Assembly: GCF_021044685.1 (NCBI RefSeq) | Contig: NZ_CP088014.1 | Location: 5,628,001-5,692,000, forward strand | Origin: Bradyrhizobium daqingense | Lineage (GTDB): Bacteria > Pseudomonadota > Alphaproteobacteria > Rhizobiales > Xanthobacteraceae | Reading direction: 5' to 3' | Length of the DNA stretch: 64,000 bases | Shown here: piece after piece, positions 8,430 through 18,017 of the stretch | How the letters are laid out: each line of letters begins with the position of its first letter | Position numbering within the stretch: position 1 is the stretch's first letter | Notes under the pieces: generated by a model | What the model was told of the DNA's origin: nothing | The model's database searches: none | What the model saw: the letters and a program-made list of their open reading frames with translations, nothing else | Made by a program: the position numbers and the translations under genes

Positions 8430-10700
8430 TTACGCTGCCACGACGCGCGCGGCTTCCACCGTCGGCTGCACCGGCTTGCTCAGCATCGTCACCTCGCTGA
8501 AGCCGGCCGCCCTCAGCTGCTCGCTCATCTGCGTGCGTGCATCCGGGGCCATCGATGCATCCGGCACCACGACGGCGCGGGCATGCGCCGTCAGCAGGTC
8601 GGCCGGCAGATCGGAGGCGCTGCCGGCATCGAGCAGCACGTGGTCGTAGGCGCGGAGCAGCGCATCGATCGCGAGCGTCACGCGCGGCGATTGCAACAGG
8701 CTGCGGTCGAAGCCCGGACGGCCGGCCACGACGAGATGCAACCGCGACAGCTTGTCCCGTGTAATGACCTGCGCGAACGTCGCCTCGCCCTGCATCAGCT
8801 CGGCAAGACCCGGCGCGGACGCATCGACGGACACCGCGGCGATGGTCGGCGAGGACACGGCGAGATCGACCACCACCACGCGCGCGTCGCGCGCCAGGTG
8901 CCGGGCGAGCGTCAGCGTCGACAGCGTGATGGATTCACCGGCCGCCGTGCCGAGCACCGTGACCTTCTTCGCCGCCGCGCCTGCCCGGCGCAGGCTGCCG
9001 GCCAACTGCTCGATCTCGGCGAATTCGGAGATGTCGGCTTCGGGCGCCATCTCCGGCTGAAGCGGCCCGGGATTGTCAACCACCGGACCGAGGGGCGGCG
9101 CGACCACCGGCTCGATCACCGGTTCAACCATCGCTTCGCGGCGCACCGGCGCCCGGGACGGCAGGACTGCCTCCACCGCGCGCGGCGCGGTCTGGCGCAA
9201 CAGCTCGCCGGTAACGACGACACCGGACGACAGCAGCAGCGTCGCGATGGTCGCGATCAGCACGATCGGCAGCTTCTTCGGATAGGCCGGCGTGTTCGAG
9301 ACGATGGCGCGCGAGATGATGCGGCCGTCGGTCGGCGCGGTGTCGATGGTCTCGCGGGTGTTGGCCTCGCGGTACTTGGCGAGATAGGTCTCCAGCAGAT
9401 CGCGCTGCGCCTTGGCCTCGCGCTCGAGCGCGCGGAGCTGCACGTCCTGGCCGTTGGTCGAGGCCGCCTGCTTCTTGAGCTGATCGAGGCTCGTCGTCAG
9501 ACCGTCGACGCGGCTCGAGGCAATGCGCGCGTCGCTTTCGAGCGTGCGCGAAATCTTGGCCGCTTCGTCACGGATCTGATTATCGAGATCGCCGAGCTGC
9601 GCCTTCAATTCCTTGATGCGCGGATGATTGCCGAGCAGTGTGGACGATTGCTCGGCAAGCTGGGCGCGCAGCGTGACCCGCTGCTCCGACAGCCGCCGCA
9701 TCAACTCGGAGTTCACTACCTCCGATGCCTCGATCGGCTTGCCGCTCTGGAGCATTTCGCGGATCAGCTTCGCTTTGGATTCCGCGTCGGCCTTGATCGA
9801 ACGCGCATTGTTCAGCTGGGTGTTGATCTCACCCATCTGCTGGTTCGACAGCGTCGTGTTGTTGGTGCCGACGAACAGGCTCGACTTGGAGCGGAAGTCC
9901 TCGACCCGCGCCTCGGCCTCGGACACCTTCTTGCGTAAGTCCCCGATCTCGCCGGCCAGCCACTGGCTCGCATTCTTGGCCTGCTCCTGGCGTGCGCTCT
10001 GCTGGAGCACGAGGTAACCCTCGGCGATCGAGTTGGCGACGCGCGCGGCAAGCTCGGGATCGGCGGACTGGAAGTCGACCACGATCACGCGCGACTTGTC
10101 GACGGCGTAAGCCTGGAGGCGCTCGTAATAGGCGTCCAGCACACGCTCTTCCGGCGTCATCGAGAACGGATCGCGGCCGATGCCGACCATCGCCGCCAGC
10201 GATTTCAGCGGCGAGATGCCCTGCAGCACGGGATCGAATTCGGGCCGCTCGGCAAGCTTGTTCTTCTTGATGATCTCGCGCGCGAGATCGCGCGACAGCA
10301 CGAGCTGCACCTGGCTGGTGACGGCCTCGGCGTCGAGCGCCTGCCGCTCCTCGGCGCGGTCGCTGTTCGGGCGCAGGAACACGTTCTCGCGGCCGTCGAT
10401 CAGGATCCGGACTTCGGACTTGTAGCGCGGCGTGACGAGGTTCACGATGGCAATCGATCCGACGAGCATCAGCACCGTCGGCACGATGATCCAGCCGCGC
10501 TTGCGCGCCAATGCCGCACCGAGCGCATGCAGGTCGATGTCGCCGGATTCGATTTGCGCCTGCTTCGTGACGACGGGCTTCGCTTCGATCTTGGTTTCGA
10601 TCTTGGCTTCGATCTTGGGCGCAGCTTCGGCTCTGGATTTCGAGACGGCCCGCTCGATCACCGCCTTGTCCTTGCCGGCACGCCAGAACGCTAAACGCAT
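8430..10700 (-). CDS. Exopolysaccharide chain-length/export protein (Wzz + kinase-like domain)
   Basis: A 756-residue inner-membrane protein: Wzz N-terminal domain, TM1 at about 70-88, a long periplasmic coiled-coil region (about 230-450), a second TM at about 479-497 and a cytoplasmic ParA/BY-kinase-like domain (about 575-740). The position of the Walker A lysine is Glu (GTAAGESIT, about 584-592) and no Tyr-rich tail is visible, so ATPase or kinase activity is doubtful. A KIEAKIETKIEAK repeat precedes the Wzz domain. It is divergent from the GT4 gene and probably controls export or length of the polymer made by the neighbouring genes. Confidence 0.9.
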   Translation of the reverse strand: MRLAFWRAGKDKAVIERAVSKSRAEAAPKIEAKIETKIEAKPVVTKQAQIESGDIDLHALGAALARKRGWIIVPTVLMLVGSIAIVNLVTPRYKSEVRILIDGRENVFLRPNSDRAEERQALDAEAVTSQVQLVLSRDLAREIIKKNKLAERPEFDPVLQGISPLKSLAAMVGIGRDPFSMTPEERVLDAYYERLQAYAVDKSRVIVVDFQSADPELAARVANSIAEGYLVLQQSARQEQAKNASQWLAGEIGDLRKKVSEAEARVEDFRSKSSLFVGTNNTTLSNQQMGEINTQLNNARSIKADAESKAKLIREMLQSGKPIEASEVVNSELMRRLSEQRVTLRAQLAEQSSTLLGNHPRIKELKAQLGDLDNQIRDEAAKISRTLESDARIASSRVDGLTTSLDQLKKQAASTNGQDVQLRALEREAKAQRDLLETYLAKYREANTRETIDTAPTDGRIISRAIVSNTPAYPKKLPIVLIATIATLLLSSGVVVTGELLRQTAPRAVEAVLPSRAPVRREAMVEPVIEPVVAPPLGPVVDNPGPLQPEMAPEADISEFAEIEQLAGSLRRAGAAAKKVTVLGTAAGESITLSTLTLARHLARDARVVVVDLAVSSPTIAAVSVDASAPGLAELMQGEATFAQVITRDKLSRLHLVVAGRPGFDRSLLQSPRVTLAIDALLRAYDHVLLDAGSASDLPADLLTAHARAVVVPDASMAPDARTQMSEQLRAAGFSEVTMLSKPVQPTVEAARVVAA

Positions 10701-10900
10701 CGAACACTCCCGCAGGGCAACGCTGCGACTCTACCTCAACCGCAGCGATTACACTCCATTAAGGTTGCCGCTGGGTTAATCGCGCCGTTCCGCCATCCGC
10801 GCGCACGCGCTCGTCACCGTTTGTTAACCACGAGGCCCCTTAATCCGTCTCGATTATTCGCAAGATTGTTCGTGTTCGCCGTCGAGCGCTGGTTTTGATC

Positions 10901-12034
10901 ATGCCCCCCTCTCCCGACCGGCCGCTCCGAATCCTGCACGCCGTGCGCGCACCCGTCGGCGGCATCTTCCGCCACATCCTCGACGTCGCCAATGGCCAGG
11001 TCGACCGCGGCCATCACGTCGGCATCCTCGCCGACAGCCTCACCGGCGGCGAGCGCGCCGACAAGGCGCTGGCGGAGCTCGCACCGCGGCTGAAGCTCGG
11101 CGTGCACCGGCTGGCGATCCGCCGCGAACCCTCACCCGACGACGTCATGGTGTGGCTCCGCATGCGGCGGCTGATCGCCGCACTCAAGCCCGACGTCATG
11201 CACGGCCACGGCGCCAAGGCCGGCGCGTTCATCCGCATGCGGCGGCGCTCCGACGACACCATCCGCATCTACACCCCGCATGGCGGCTCGCTCCATTATC
11301 CCCTCAACACCTTTAAGGGCGAATTCTACGCGCGGCTCGAGCGCACGCTGATGGACGCGACCGACCTGTTCCTGTTCGAGAGCGCGTTTGCCCGCGACAC
11401 CTATCAGCGCATCGTCGGCACGCCCAAGGGCGTGGTGCATTGCGTCTTCAACGGGGTCACGCCGGAGGAGTTCGAGCCGGTCGTGCTCGCCGACGATGCC
11501 ACCGATCTCGCTTATGTCGGCGAGTTCAGGCACATCAAGGGTGCGGACCTCCTGGTCGACGCCGTGGCGCGCCTGCACGAGAGCGGCAAGAAGGTCACGC
11601 TCACGCTCGGCGGTGACGGCGAGGAAACGGCGGCGCTGAAGGCGCAAGTCGAGCGGCTCGGCCTTTCCGGCGCGATCCGCTTCATCGGCCACGTCAAGGC
11701 GCGCTACGGCTTCTCCAAGGGCCGCCTGCTCGTCGTCCCTTCGCGCGGCGATTCCATGCCCTATGTCGTGATCGAGGCGGGCGCGGCCGGCATTCCCATG
11801 ATCGCGTCCCGCATCGGCGGCATTCCCGAGATCTTCGGCTCCGACAGCCCCGCTCTGTTCGCGCCGAGCGATCCCGAAGCCATGGCGGAGGCGATCGCCG
11901 CAGCGCTCGACGATCCCGCGACCACGGCGCAGCGCGCCGTGTCCTTGCGCAAACGCATCTCCGCGCACTTCTCGCAATCCGCCATGGTCGACGGCGTCCT
12001 CGCCGGCTATCGCGACGCATTTGCCAATCATTAA
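10901..12034 (+). CDS. Glycosyltransferase family 4
   Basis: A GT-B fold glycosyltransferase of 377 residues. The N-terminal half carries RILHAVRAPVGGIFRHILDVA and DVMHGHGAKAG. The C-terminal nucleotide-sugar domain has FNGVTPEEFEP, AYVGEFRHIKGADLLVDAV, and the characteristic PSRGDSMPYVVIEAGAAGIPMIASRIGGIPEI with the E-x7-E motif. ATG 10901 is preferred to a TTG six bases upstream. Together with the downstream sugar-phosphate transferase and ligase/polymerase it forms a co-directional exopolysaccharide assembly group. Confidence 0.93.
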   Translation: MPPSPDRPLRILHAVRAPVGGIFRHILDVANGQVDRGHHVGILADSLTGGERADKALAELAPRLKLGVHRLAIRREPSPDDVMVWLRMRRLIAALKPDVMHGHGAKAGAFIRMRRRSDDTIRIYTPHGGSLHYPLNTFKGEFYARLERTLMDATDLFLFESAFARDTYQRIVGTPKGVVHCVFNGVTPEEFEPVVLADDATDLAYVGEFRHIKGADLLVDAVARLHESGKKVTLTLGGDGEETAALKAQVERLGLSGAIRFIGHVKARYGFSKGRLLVVPSRGDSMPYVVIEAGAAGIPMIASRIGGIPEIFGSDSPALFAPSDPEAMAEAIAAALDDPATTAQRAVSLRKRISAHFSQSAMVDGVLAGYRDAFANH

Positions 12035-12094
12035 CCATCCTTAAGACCGCTTTAGAAAATCTTCCGATTTGTTCGATAATCGAGGTGCCAGGGG

Positions 12095-13702
12095 ATGCTT
12101 GCCCGGGCGCGCGACGCCGTGCCGTGGGCTTTGGAATGGACGTGGTCGCCCGTGGAACCGCTCAACGCACGCTCGATGCTCGATGCCGCGACCAGCGCCG
12201 CGGCAAAGCCCGCTGACCAACCCTTCGTAGAGCGCCGCCGCCGGCTGTCGCCTGCAGCGCTCGATGTCGTCAACCAGAAGGTCGCGCGCGCCTATTCGCC
12301 GATCGTGATCGCCGGCTTCGTGCGCCTCGCCGATTTCTTCCTGCTCAGCCTCGTCGGCATTGCGCTCTATTTCGGTTATGTCATGCCGCTCTCCGGCGCC
12401 TTCAGCTGGGTTTATCCCGCCGAAGTCGTCGCCGTCGCGATCGCCGCCGTGGTCTGTTTCCAGGCCGCCGACATCTACCAGGTGCAGCTGTTCCGTGGCC
12501 AGCTCCGGCAGGTGACGAGGATGATCTCGTCCTGGTCGTTCGTCTTCCTGCTGTTCATCGGCATCTCGTTCTTCGCCAAGTTCGGCAGCGAAGTGTCGCG
12601 CCTGTGGCTTGCCGCTTTCTATTTCCTCGGGCTCGCCGCGCTGATGGCCGAGCGTCTCGTCCTGCGCTCGCTGGTACGCGGCTGGGCGCGCGAGGGGCGG
12701 CTCGACCGCCGCACCATCATCGTCGGCTCCGACAGCAATGGCGAGCAGCTGGTTGAGGCGCTGAAGGCGCAGGAGGATTCCGACATCCACGTGCTCGGCG
12801 TGTTCGACGACCGCAACGACAGCCGCGCGCTCGACACCTGCGCCGGCGCGCGCAAGCTCGGCAAGGTCGACGATATCGTCGAGTTCGCCCGCCGCACCCG
12901 CGTCGACCTCGTGCTGTTCGCGCTGCCGATCTCGGCGGAGACGCGGATCCTGGAGATGCTGAAGAAGCTCTGGGTGCTGCCGGTCGACATTCGCCTCTCC
13001 GCGCACACCAACAAGCTGCGCTTCCGGCCCCGTTCCTATTCCTATCTCGGCGAGGTGCCGACACTTGACGTGTTCGAGGCACCTATCACCGATTGGGACC
13101 TGGTGATGAAATGGCTGTTCGACCGCGTCGTCGGCAGCCTCGCGCTGCTCGCCGCGCTGCCGGTGATGGGGCTGGTGGCGCTGGCCGTGAAACTCGACAG
13201 CCCAGGCCCCGTGCTGTTCCGCCAGAAGCGCTTCGGCTTCAACAACGAGCGCATCGACGTCTACAAATTCCGCTCGATGTACCACCATCAGGCCGATCCG
13301 ACCGCCTCCAAGGTCGTGACCAAGAACGATCCGCGCGTCACCCGCATCGGCCGCTTCATCCGCAAGACCAGCCTGGACGAGCTGCCGCAGCTCTTCAACG
13401 TGGTCTTCTCCGGCAATCTCTCGCTGGTGGGCCCGCGTCCGCATGCGGTGCAGGGCAAGCTCCAGAGCCGCCTGTTCGACGAGGCCGTCGACGGCTATTT
13501 CGCCCGCCACCGCGTCAAGCCCGGCATCACCGGCTGGGCTCAGATCAACGGCTGGCGCGGCGAAATCGACAATGAAGAGAAGATCCAGAAGCGCGTCGAG
13601 TTCGACCTCTATTATATCGAAAACTGGTCGGTGCTGTTCGACCTCTTCATTCTCCTGAAGACGCCGATCTCGCTGCTGACCAAGAACGAGAACGCGTATT
13701 GA
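12095..13702 (+). CDS. Undecaprenyl-phosphate glucose phosphotransferase
   Basis: Polyisoprenyl-phosphate hexose-1-phosphate transferase of 535 residues that starts polysaccharide repeat-unit synthesis on the lipid carrier. It has a cluster of N-terminal membrane helices (about 70-190), a CoA/NAD-like domain (TIIVGSDSNGEQ), a further membrane segment near 350, and the C-terminal catalytic domain with FRQKRFGFNNERIDVYKFRSM, TRIGRFIRKTSLDELPQL and GPRPHAVQGK. The gene lies 60 bases after the GT4 gene and is probably co-transcribed with it. Confidence 0.94.
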   Translation: MLARARDAVPWALEWTWSPVEPLNARSMLDAATSAAAKPADQPFVERRRRLSPAALDVVNQKVARAYSPIVIAGFVRLADFFLLSLVGIALYFGYVMPLSGAFSWVYPAEVVAVAIAAVVCFQAADIYQVQLFRGQLRQVTRMISSWSFVFLLFIGISFFAKFGSEVSRLWLAAFYFLGLAALMAERLVLRSLVRGWAREGRLDRRTIIVGSDSNGEQLVEALKAQEDSDIHVLGVFDDRNDSRALDTCAGARKLGKVDDIVEFARRTRVDLVLFALPISAETRILEMLKKLWVLPVDIRLSAHTNKLRFRPRSYSYLGEVPTLDVFEAPITDWDLVMKWLFDRVVGSLALLAALPVMGLVALAVKLDSPGPVLFRQKRFGFNNERIDVYKFRSMYHHQADPTASKVVTKNDPRVTRIGRFIRKTSLDELPQLFNVVFSGNLSLVGPRPHAVQGKLQSRLFDEAVDGYFARHRVKPGITGWAQINGWRGEIDNEEKIQKRVEFDLYYIENWSVLFDLFILLKTPISLLTKNENAY

Positions 13703-13709
13703 GTTGAGT

Positions 13710-13748
13710 ACTCTGTCATGCCCCGGCTTGACCGGGCGATGACAGCGC
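13710..13748. repeat. Short palindromic repeat
   Basis: The arms TGTCATGCCCCGG and CCGGGCGATGACA form an imperfect hairpin in the gap between the sugar transferase and the ligase/polymerase gene. The same core (GGTCAAGCCCGG type) recurs near 17.92-17.98 kb. Confidence 0.6.
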
Positions 13749-13779
13749 GTTTTTGGCGTAAGAGTAGCGTGAGCGTGTG

Positions 13780-15033
13780 ATGACGTATGCGGCGACAGCC
13801 GGTGGAGTGAACTTAGCCGCACCGGCTGCGCCCGGCGTGCTTGCGTTGCAGCGCGCGATGGTGTGGCTGGTCGGCACTTCCGGCGCGATCGTGTTCATCG
13901 AGCCGAGCCCCTACGAGATCGCCACGCTGCTCGCCACCGTCGTCTTCTTCGCCACCGGCCTGCGGCTGAAGCTCGTGCTGATGCCGATGGTGCTGCTGCT
14001 GGTCCTGCTCAATGTCGGCTACACGATCAGCGCGATCCCGCTGCTCGACAAGTCCGAGGTGGTGAGCTGGATCGCGACCTCCTGGTACATGGCGGTCACC
14101 GTGGTGTTCTTCGCGATGGTCATCTCGGAGGACACGACAGCCCGGCTCGACATGCTGCGCCGAGGCCTCGTGGTCGGCGCGATGATCGCTTCTTTCCTGG
14201 CCGTCGCCGGCTACTTCCATCTCATTCCCGGCGGAAACGACCTGCTAACGCTCTACGGCCGCGCGCGTGGCACGTTCAAGGACCCGAACGTGCTCGGCGC
14301 CTTCCTGATCCTCCCCGCGCTGTTCGCGCTCCAGAGCGTAGTCTCGGACAAGTTCGGCAAGGCGTTCCGCAACGTCGTCGCCTTCGGCATCATGTCGCTG
14401 GCCATCCTGCTCGCCTTCTCCCGCGCCGCCTGGGGCGGGCTGGTGCTGACCTCCGCCTTCATGCTGGGGCTGATGGTGCTGACCAGCCGCACCAACACGC
14501 AGCGGTCGCGCATCATCATCATGGCGATCGTCGCGGCGGTACTGGGCCTCGCGCTGATCGCGGTGCTGCTGTCATTCGATGCCACCGCCGAGATGTTCAA
14601 GCAGCGTGCGAGCTTCGACCAGAGCTACGACGAGGGCCGCTTCGGCCGGTTCGGCCGGCACATCCTCGGTGCGGAGATGGCGCTCGACCTGCCGTTCGGC
14701 ATCGGCCCGCTGCAATTCCACCGCTTCTTCCCCGAGGACACCCACAACTCCTACCTCAACGCCTTCATGTCCGGCGGCTGGCTCTCCGGCGTGTGCTATC
14801 CCGCGCTGGTCTTCACCACCGTCATCATGGGCTTCAGGCACATCTTCGTGCCTGTGCCCTGGCAGCGTGCTTACCTCGCGGTCTTCTCCGCCTTCCTCGG
14901 CACCGTCGGCGAGAGCTTCGTGATCGACACCGACCACTGGCGCCACTTCTGGATGATGCTCGGCGCGATGTGGGGCATGATCGCGGCCGCGCAGGTCCAC
15001 AAGATCAAGGTTTCGGACGCATCTTCAGCTTGA
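13780..15033 (+). CDS. O-antigen ligase / Wzy-type polymerase family membrane protein
   Basis: A polytopic membrane protein of 417 residues with about ten to twelve hydrophobic segments. It carries a periplasmic loop containing GRARGTFKDPNVLGAFLILP and the PFGIGPLQF...DTHNSYLNAFMSGG segment typical of the Wzy_C / O-antigen ligase family. It likely polymerises or ligates the exopolysaccharide repeat unit. GTG 13777 immediately precedes the ATG and could also be used. It is third in a co-directional series with the GT4 and sugar transferase genes. Confidence 0.9.
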   Translation: MTYAATAGGVNLAAPAAPGVLALQRAMVWLVGTSGAIVFIEPSPYEIATLLATVVFFATGLRLKLVLMPMVLLLVLLNVGYTISAIPLLDKSEVVSWIATSWYMAVTVVFFAMVISEDTTARLDMLRRGLVVGAMIASFLAVAGYFHLIPGGNDLLTLYGRARGTFKDPNVLGAFLILPALFALQSVVSDKFGKAFRNVVAFGIMSLAILLAFSRAAWGGLVLTSAFMLGLMVLTSRTNTQRSRIIIMAIVAAVLGLALIAVLLSFDATAEMFKQRASFDQSYDEGRFGRFGRHILGAEMALDLPFGIGPLQFHRFFPEDTHNSYLNAFMSGGWLSGVCYPALVFTTVIMGFRHIFVPVPWQRAYLAVFSAFLGTVGESFVIDTDHWRHFWMMLGAMWGMIAAAQVHKIKVSDASSA

Positions 15034-15054
15034 GATCGAGCGCATAGAACGCGC

Positions 15055-16233
15055 CTAGTTCTCCACCGCAAACGTCAGTCCCGCATTGTCCTGCAGCCGC
15101 TTGATCAGCTTGTGCTGCATCGCCGCGCCCGGGGTCCAGAAGCCGGCTGGAACGTCCGCTGCGTCGCGCAGCAAGCAGATCGCGCATTCCGAGATCATCT
15201 TCGAGGTCGAGCCGTAGCCGGGATCGCGGTCGCCGGTGACGCCGGCGCGGACCATGCGGCCGTCGGGCGCGATCGCGACATAAAGCAGATTGAACAGGCC
15301 CTTCTCGCGCTCTTCCTTCGAGGGCCCCTCGCCCGGCTTCGGCGCGTTCGGGCCGGTCTTCTCGGCATTGGCGGCCATCACGCGCTTGGCGTTGGCCTCG
15401 CCCTTTTCGCCGGGACCGGTCAGGACCATCTCGTCGTAGATGAATTCGCGGCCGTAGGGAAAGCCCATCAGCATGTTGGAGCGATGGACGTTGCGGGTGT
15501 TGATCAGCGCCATCATGAACGGCGCGGCCCAGGATTGCAGGTCTTCCTCGTAAGCCGCCCTGTTGCCCTTCGGTTGCTTCGGGCCGGTGAAGCCCGGCGT
15601 CAGCGCAAAATGATCGTTGAGAATGGCGACGAGGCTGAGGTCCTTGGCGACCGCATCGAAGGTCGCTTTTGCGCTCGCCGCGGTGCCGCCCGAGAGCGTA
15701 CCGCGCATGTCGCGCACGCGGCCCTTCACGCGCGGCGCCGGCGCGCCGAACACGCGCTTGGCCTCTTCCTGCACGAAGAAGGTGCCGAGCTCGAACGGCA
15801 CGGAATCATAGCCGCAGGAGAACACGATACGCGCGCCGCTCGCCTTGGCCGCCGCCTCGTATTTATCGATCATCTGGCGCATCCAGACCGGCTCGCCGCA
15901 GAGATCGAAATAGTCGGTGCCGCCGGCCACGCAGGCCGCGAGCAGATCCTCGCCATAGAATTGATACGGGCCGACCGTCGTGATCACCGATCTGGTCTGC
16001 GCCACCATCGCCTTCAGCGAGGCCGCATCCGACGCATCGGCCACGATCAGCGGAGTATCAGCGGGCGCGCCGATGGCGTCACGCACCGATTTCAGCTTGT
16101 CGAGGCTGCGGCCCGCCATCGCCCATTTCAGCGTCGTGTCGCCCTTGTAATGCGCCGCCAGATATTCGGCGACGAGCTGACCGGTGAAACCGGTCGCGCC
16201 GTAGACGACGATGTCGAATTTCGCAGAGCTCAT
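15055..16233 (-). CDS. Saccharopine dehydrogenase-like / trans-acting enoyl reductase family protein
   Basis: A 392-residue protein with an N-terminal Rossmann NAD(P)-binding domain (DIVVYGATGFTGQLVAEYLA, residues 6-25) of the saccharopine dehydrogenase NADP-binding family. Members of this branch are often called trans-acting enoyl reductases. Further support is TTVGPYQFYGEDLLAACVAGGTDYFDLCGE, conserved in the group. It lies 9 bases downstream of a DUF169 gene on the same strand, which suggests co-transcription. The substrate is unknown. Confidence 0.88.
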   Translation of the reverse strand: MSSAKFDIVVYGATGFTGQLVAEYLAAHYKGDTTLKWAMAGRSLDKLKSVRDAIGAPADTPLIVADASDAASLKAMVAQTRSVITTVGPYQFYGEDLLAACVAGGTDYFDLCGEPVWMRQMIDKYEAAAKASGARIVFSCGYDSVPFELGTFFVQEEAKRVFGAPAPRVKGRVRDMRGTLSGGTAASAKATFDAVAKDLSLVAILNDHFALTPGFTGPKQPKGNRAAYEEDLQSWAAPFMMALINTRNVHRSNMLMGFPYGREFIYDEMVLTGPGEKGEANAKRVMAANAEKTGPNAPKPGEGPSKEEREKGLFNLLYVAIAPDGRMVRAGVTGDRDPGYGSTSKMISECAICLLRDAADVPAGFWTPGAAMQHKLIKRLQDNAGLTFAVEN

Positions 16234-16242
16234 GATCGGCCT

Positions 16243-17025
16243 TTACTTCTTCGCGTAGCTCACGCCCATGCCGGCACGGACGTCGCTTTGAATACCATAG
16301 GGCGGGATCGGATAGCGCAGGCCGTTTTTGGCCAACGCCTTCATGCCCTCGATCGCCTTGGCGAGATGCGACGGCTTCAGGGCCATCAGCATCTCCTCGT
16401 CCGGCACGCCGCCATAGCGCCGTTCGGCATAGCATGGCAAGGACAGGCTGGGCTCGCCGCTCCTGAGCGCGCGGCCCCAGGAATCCGCGCACGCAGTCTC
16501 GCCGACGACGCTCCATTCGAACTTCTTGTAGCCGGTATATTGCAGCCCGTTGATCAGGATGATCATCTGCCCGGGCGTCGCGTAGACGAGGCAGATGTCT
16601 GGCGGATCGAGCCGGCCGCTTGCGAGCGGGCTGACGGCGAGCGCCTGATACTGCCCGAACGGCACCACGTCGAGCGCCTCCTGGCGCTTGCGCGCGTCTT
16701 CCGCGGTGCCGTGCCACACGCCGACATAGTTTTCGCCGGCGAGCCATTTGTCGTCCTGCGGCGCAAGCCCGATCACCGCGCGGCATTGCGCGCCGACAAG
16801 GTCATCGGCCGTGATGCCGACGGTCCATCCCAGACGCGCGGCCATGCTGACGATCTGGTCGGTGGTGTGGATCGCATTCGGCCGCCGGATTTTCGGGATC
16901 GCCTCCATCTCCGCGGCGCTCGCGAACAGCTTCATGCCGATCACCGTGGTCTTCAGCCGCAACAGATTGTTGAGATCGGCGACGAGGCCGGCAAGATCGA
17001 TCCTGTCTGCGCTTTGCTCCTGCAT
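16243..17025 (-). CDS. DUF169 family protein
   Basis: A 260-residue protein of the DUF169 family. The recognised features are the LLRLKTTVIGMKLF segment near the N-terminus, CRAVIGLAPQDDKWLAGENYVGVWH, and the DICLVYATPGQMIILINGLQY motif. These proteins are often found near acyl-CoA or aromatic degradation genes, but their function is not established. It is probably co-transcribed with the downstream oxidoreductase-like gene. Confidence 0.85.
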   Translation of the reverse strand: MQEQSADRIDLAGLVADLNNLLRLKTTVIGMKLFASAAEMEAIPKIRRPNAIHTTDQIVSMAARLGWTVGITADDLVGAQCRAVIGLAPQDDKWLAGENYVGVWHGTAEDARKRQEALDVVPFGQYQALAVSPLASGRLDPPDICLVYATPGQMIILINGLQYTGYKKFEWSVVGETACADSWGRALRSGEPSLSLPCYAERRYGGVPDEEMLMALKPSHLAKAIEGMKALAKNGLRYPIPPYGIQSDVRAGMGVSYAKK

Positions 17026-17082
17026 GGCGTTCCTCCCGGCCGGCGATCGCGCGCCGCGTTTCTTGCTTTTCCAGCCCTCGTT

Positions 17083-17805
17083 TTAGTCCTTGCCCGGTCC
17101 CGGAAGCAACTCGCCGGTCCTGCCCATCAGGCGGTAAGTCACGAGACCGATCCACTCACGCACCGCCACGTCGGTTCGACGAAGGCCGTCCGCGCCCGTA
17201 TTGGTGAAGGCGAAAAGGTCGTCGCGTCCGCCCATCCGCCAGTCCACGGGATAGGCCTCGACGTCAAATCCGGCTTTGCGGAAGATTCCCATCGAGCGCG
17301 GCATGTGAAAGGCGGAGGTGACGAGGAGCCAGCGCTCGCCCGGCCTCGGCGACACGAGTTGCTTGGTGAAGATCGCATTCTCCCAGGTGTTGCGGGAGTT
17401 GCGCTCGAGGATCAGGCGCTCTTTGGGGATTCCGATATTCTCCAGCACCGGCGCCGAATAATCGGCTTCCCTCGCCTCCGTGGAGACCAGGTTGGAATTG
17501 CCCCCGGTGAAGACAATGCGCGCATTGGGATAGCGGCGGGCAAGCTCGGCCGGCGCAACCAGACGATCCGCCGCGTGCGCAACCACCGGCGTGCGATGCG
17601 CCGCCGACAGGTCGGTATCGACGGAGCCGCCGAGCACGATGATGCCGTCGGGTGCTCCGCGCGACGGATCCCAGGGCGCAAAGCGCGATTCCAGTGGATA
17701 AAGTAGGAGATTGCCGAGCGGCGAGAATGCGGCGAGCGCCAGCACGACCAGCGTGGTCACCGCAAGCTTGCGGCCGAAGGCGGCAAAGCGCGTCGCCATC
17801 AGCAC
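17083..17805 (-). CDS. YdcF/DUF218 family membrane-anchored protein
   Basis: A DUF218 (YdcF/ElyC) protein, a family linked to cell-envelope carbon metabolism. It shows DGIIVLGGSVD, YPNARIVFTGGNS, and RNTWENAIFTKQL with the downstream LLVTSAFHMPRS motif. The start given is the GTG at 17805. The coding pattern plainly continues upstream in frame (FFALSKTIGVALLPINLLV, a membrane helix matching the usual N-terminus), and the only nearby start-like codon there is a CTG at 17886. The true protein is therefore probably about 267 residues. Confidence 0.85.
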   Translation of the reverse strand: MLMATRFAAFGRKLAVTTLVVLALAAFSPLGNLLLYPLESRFAPWDPSRGAPDGIIVLGGSVDTDLSAAHRTPVVAHAADRLVAPAELARRYPNARIVFTGGNSNLVSTEAREADYSAPVLENIGIPKERLILERNSRNTWENAIFTKQLVSPRPGERWLLVTSAFHMPRSMGIFRKAGFDVEAYPVDWRMGGRDDLFAFTNTGADGLRRTDVAVREWIGLVTYRLMGRTGELLPGPGKD

Positions 17806-18017
17806 GACGGACAGCAGACCGAGCTCGACCAGCAGATTGATCGGCAGCAGCGCGACGCCGATGGTCTTGGAGAGAGCGAAAAACAGGGGAGCCTCGCTGA
17901 AATGATCGTGCCGGCCATGCGCGGGCTTGACCGGCCCGACCTTGTTCGGAAATCTTCTTGAAAGAGGATCGATCGCCGGGTCAAGCCCGGACCTGTGAAA
18001 CCAACCGGACGCGGCAA

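Noticed and set aside
8343..9938. Long plus-strand frame across the Wzz gene
   Set aside because: Antisense by-product of high GC content.
12041..13822. Long minus-strand frame across the sugar transferase gene
   Set aside because: Low-complexity acidic/His-rich translation, with the real gene (well-conserved motifs) on the plus strand.
15112..17706. 864-codon plus-strand frame
   Set aside because: Lies opposite three recognised minus-strand genes and reads as Arg/His-rich nonsense.
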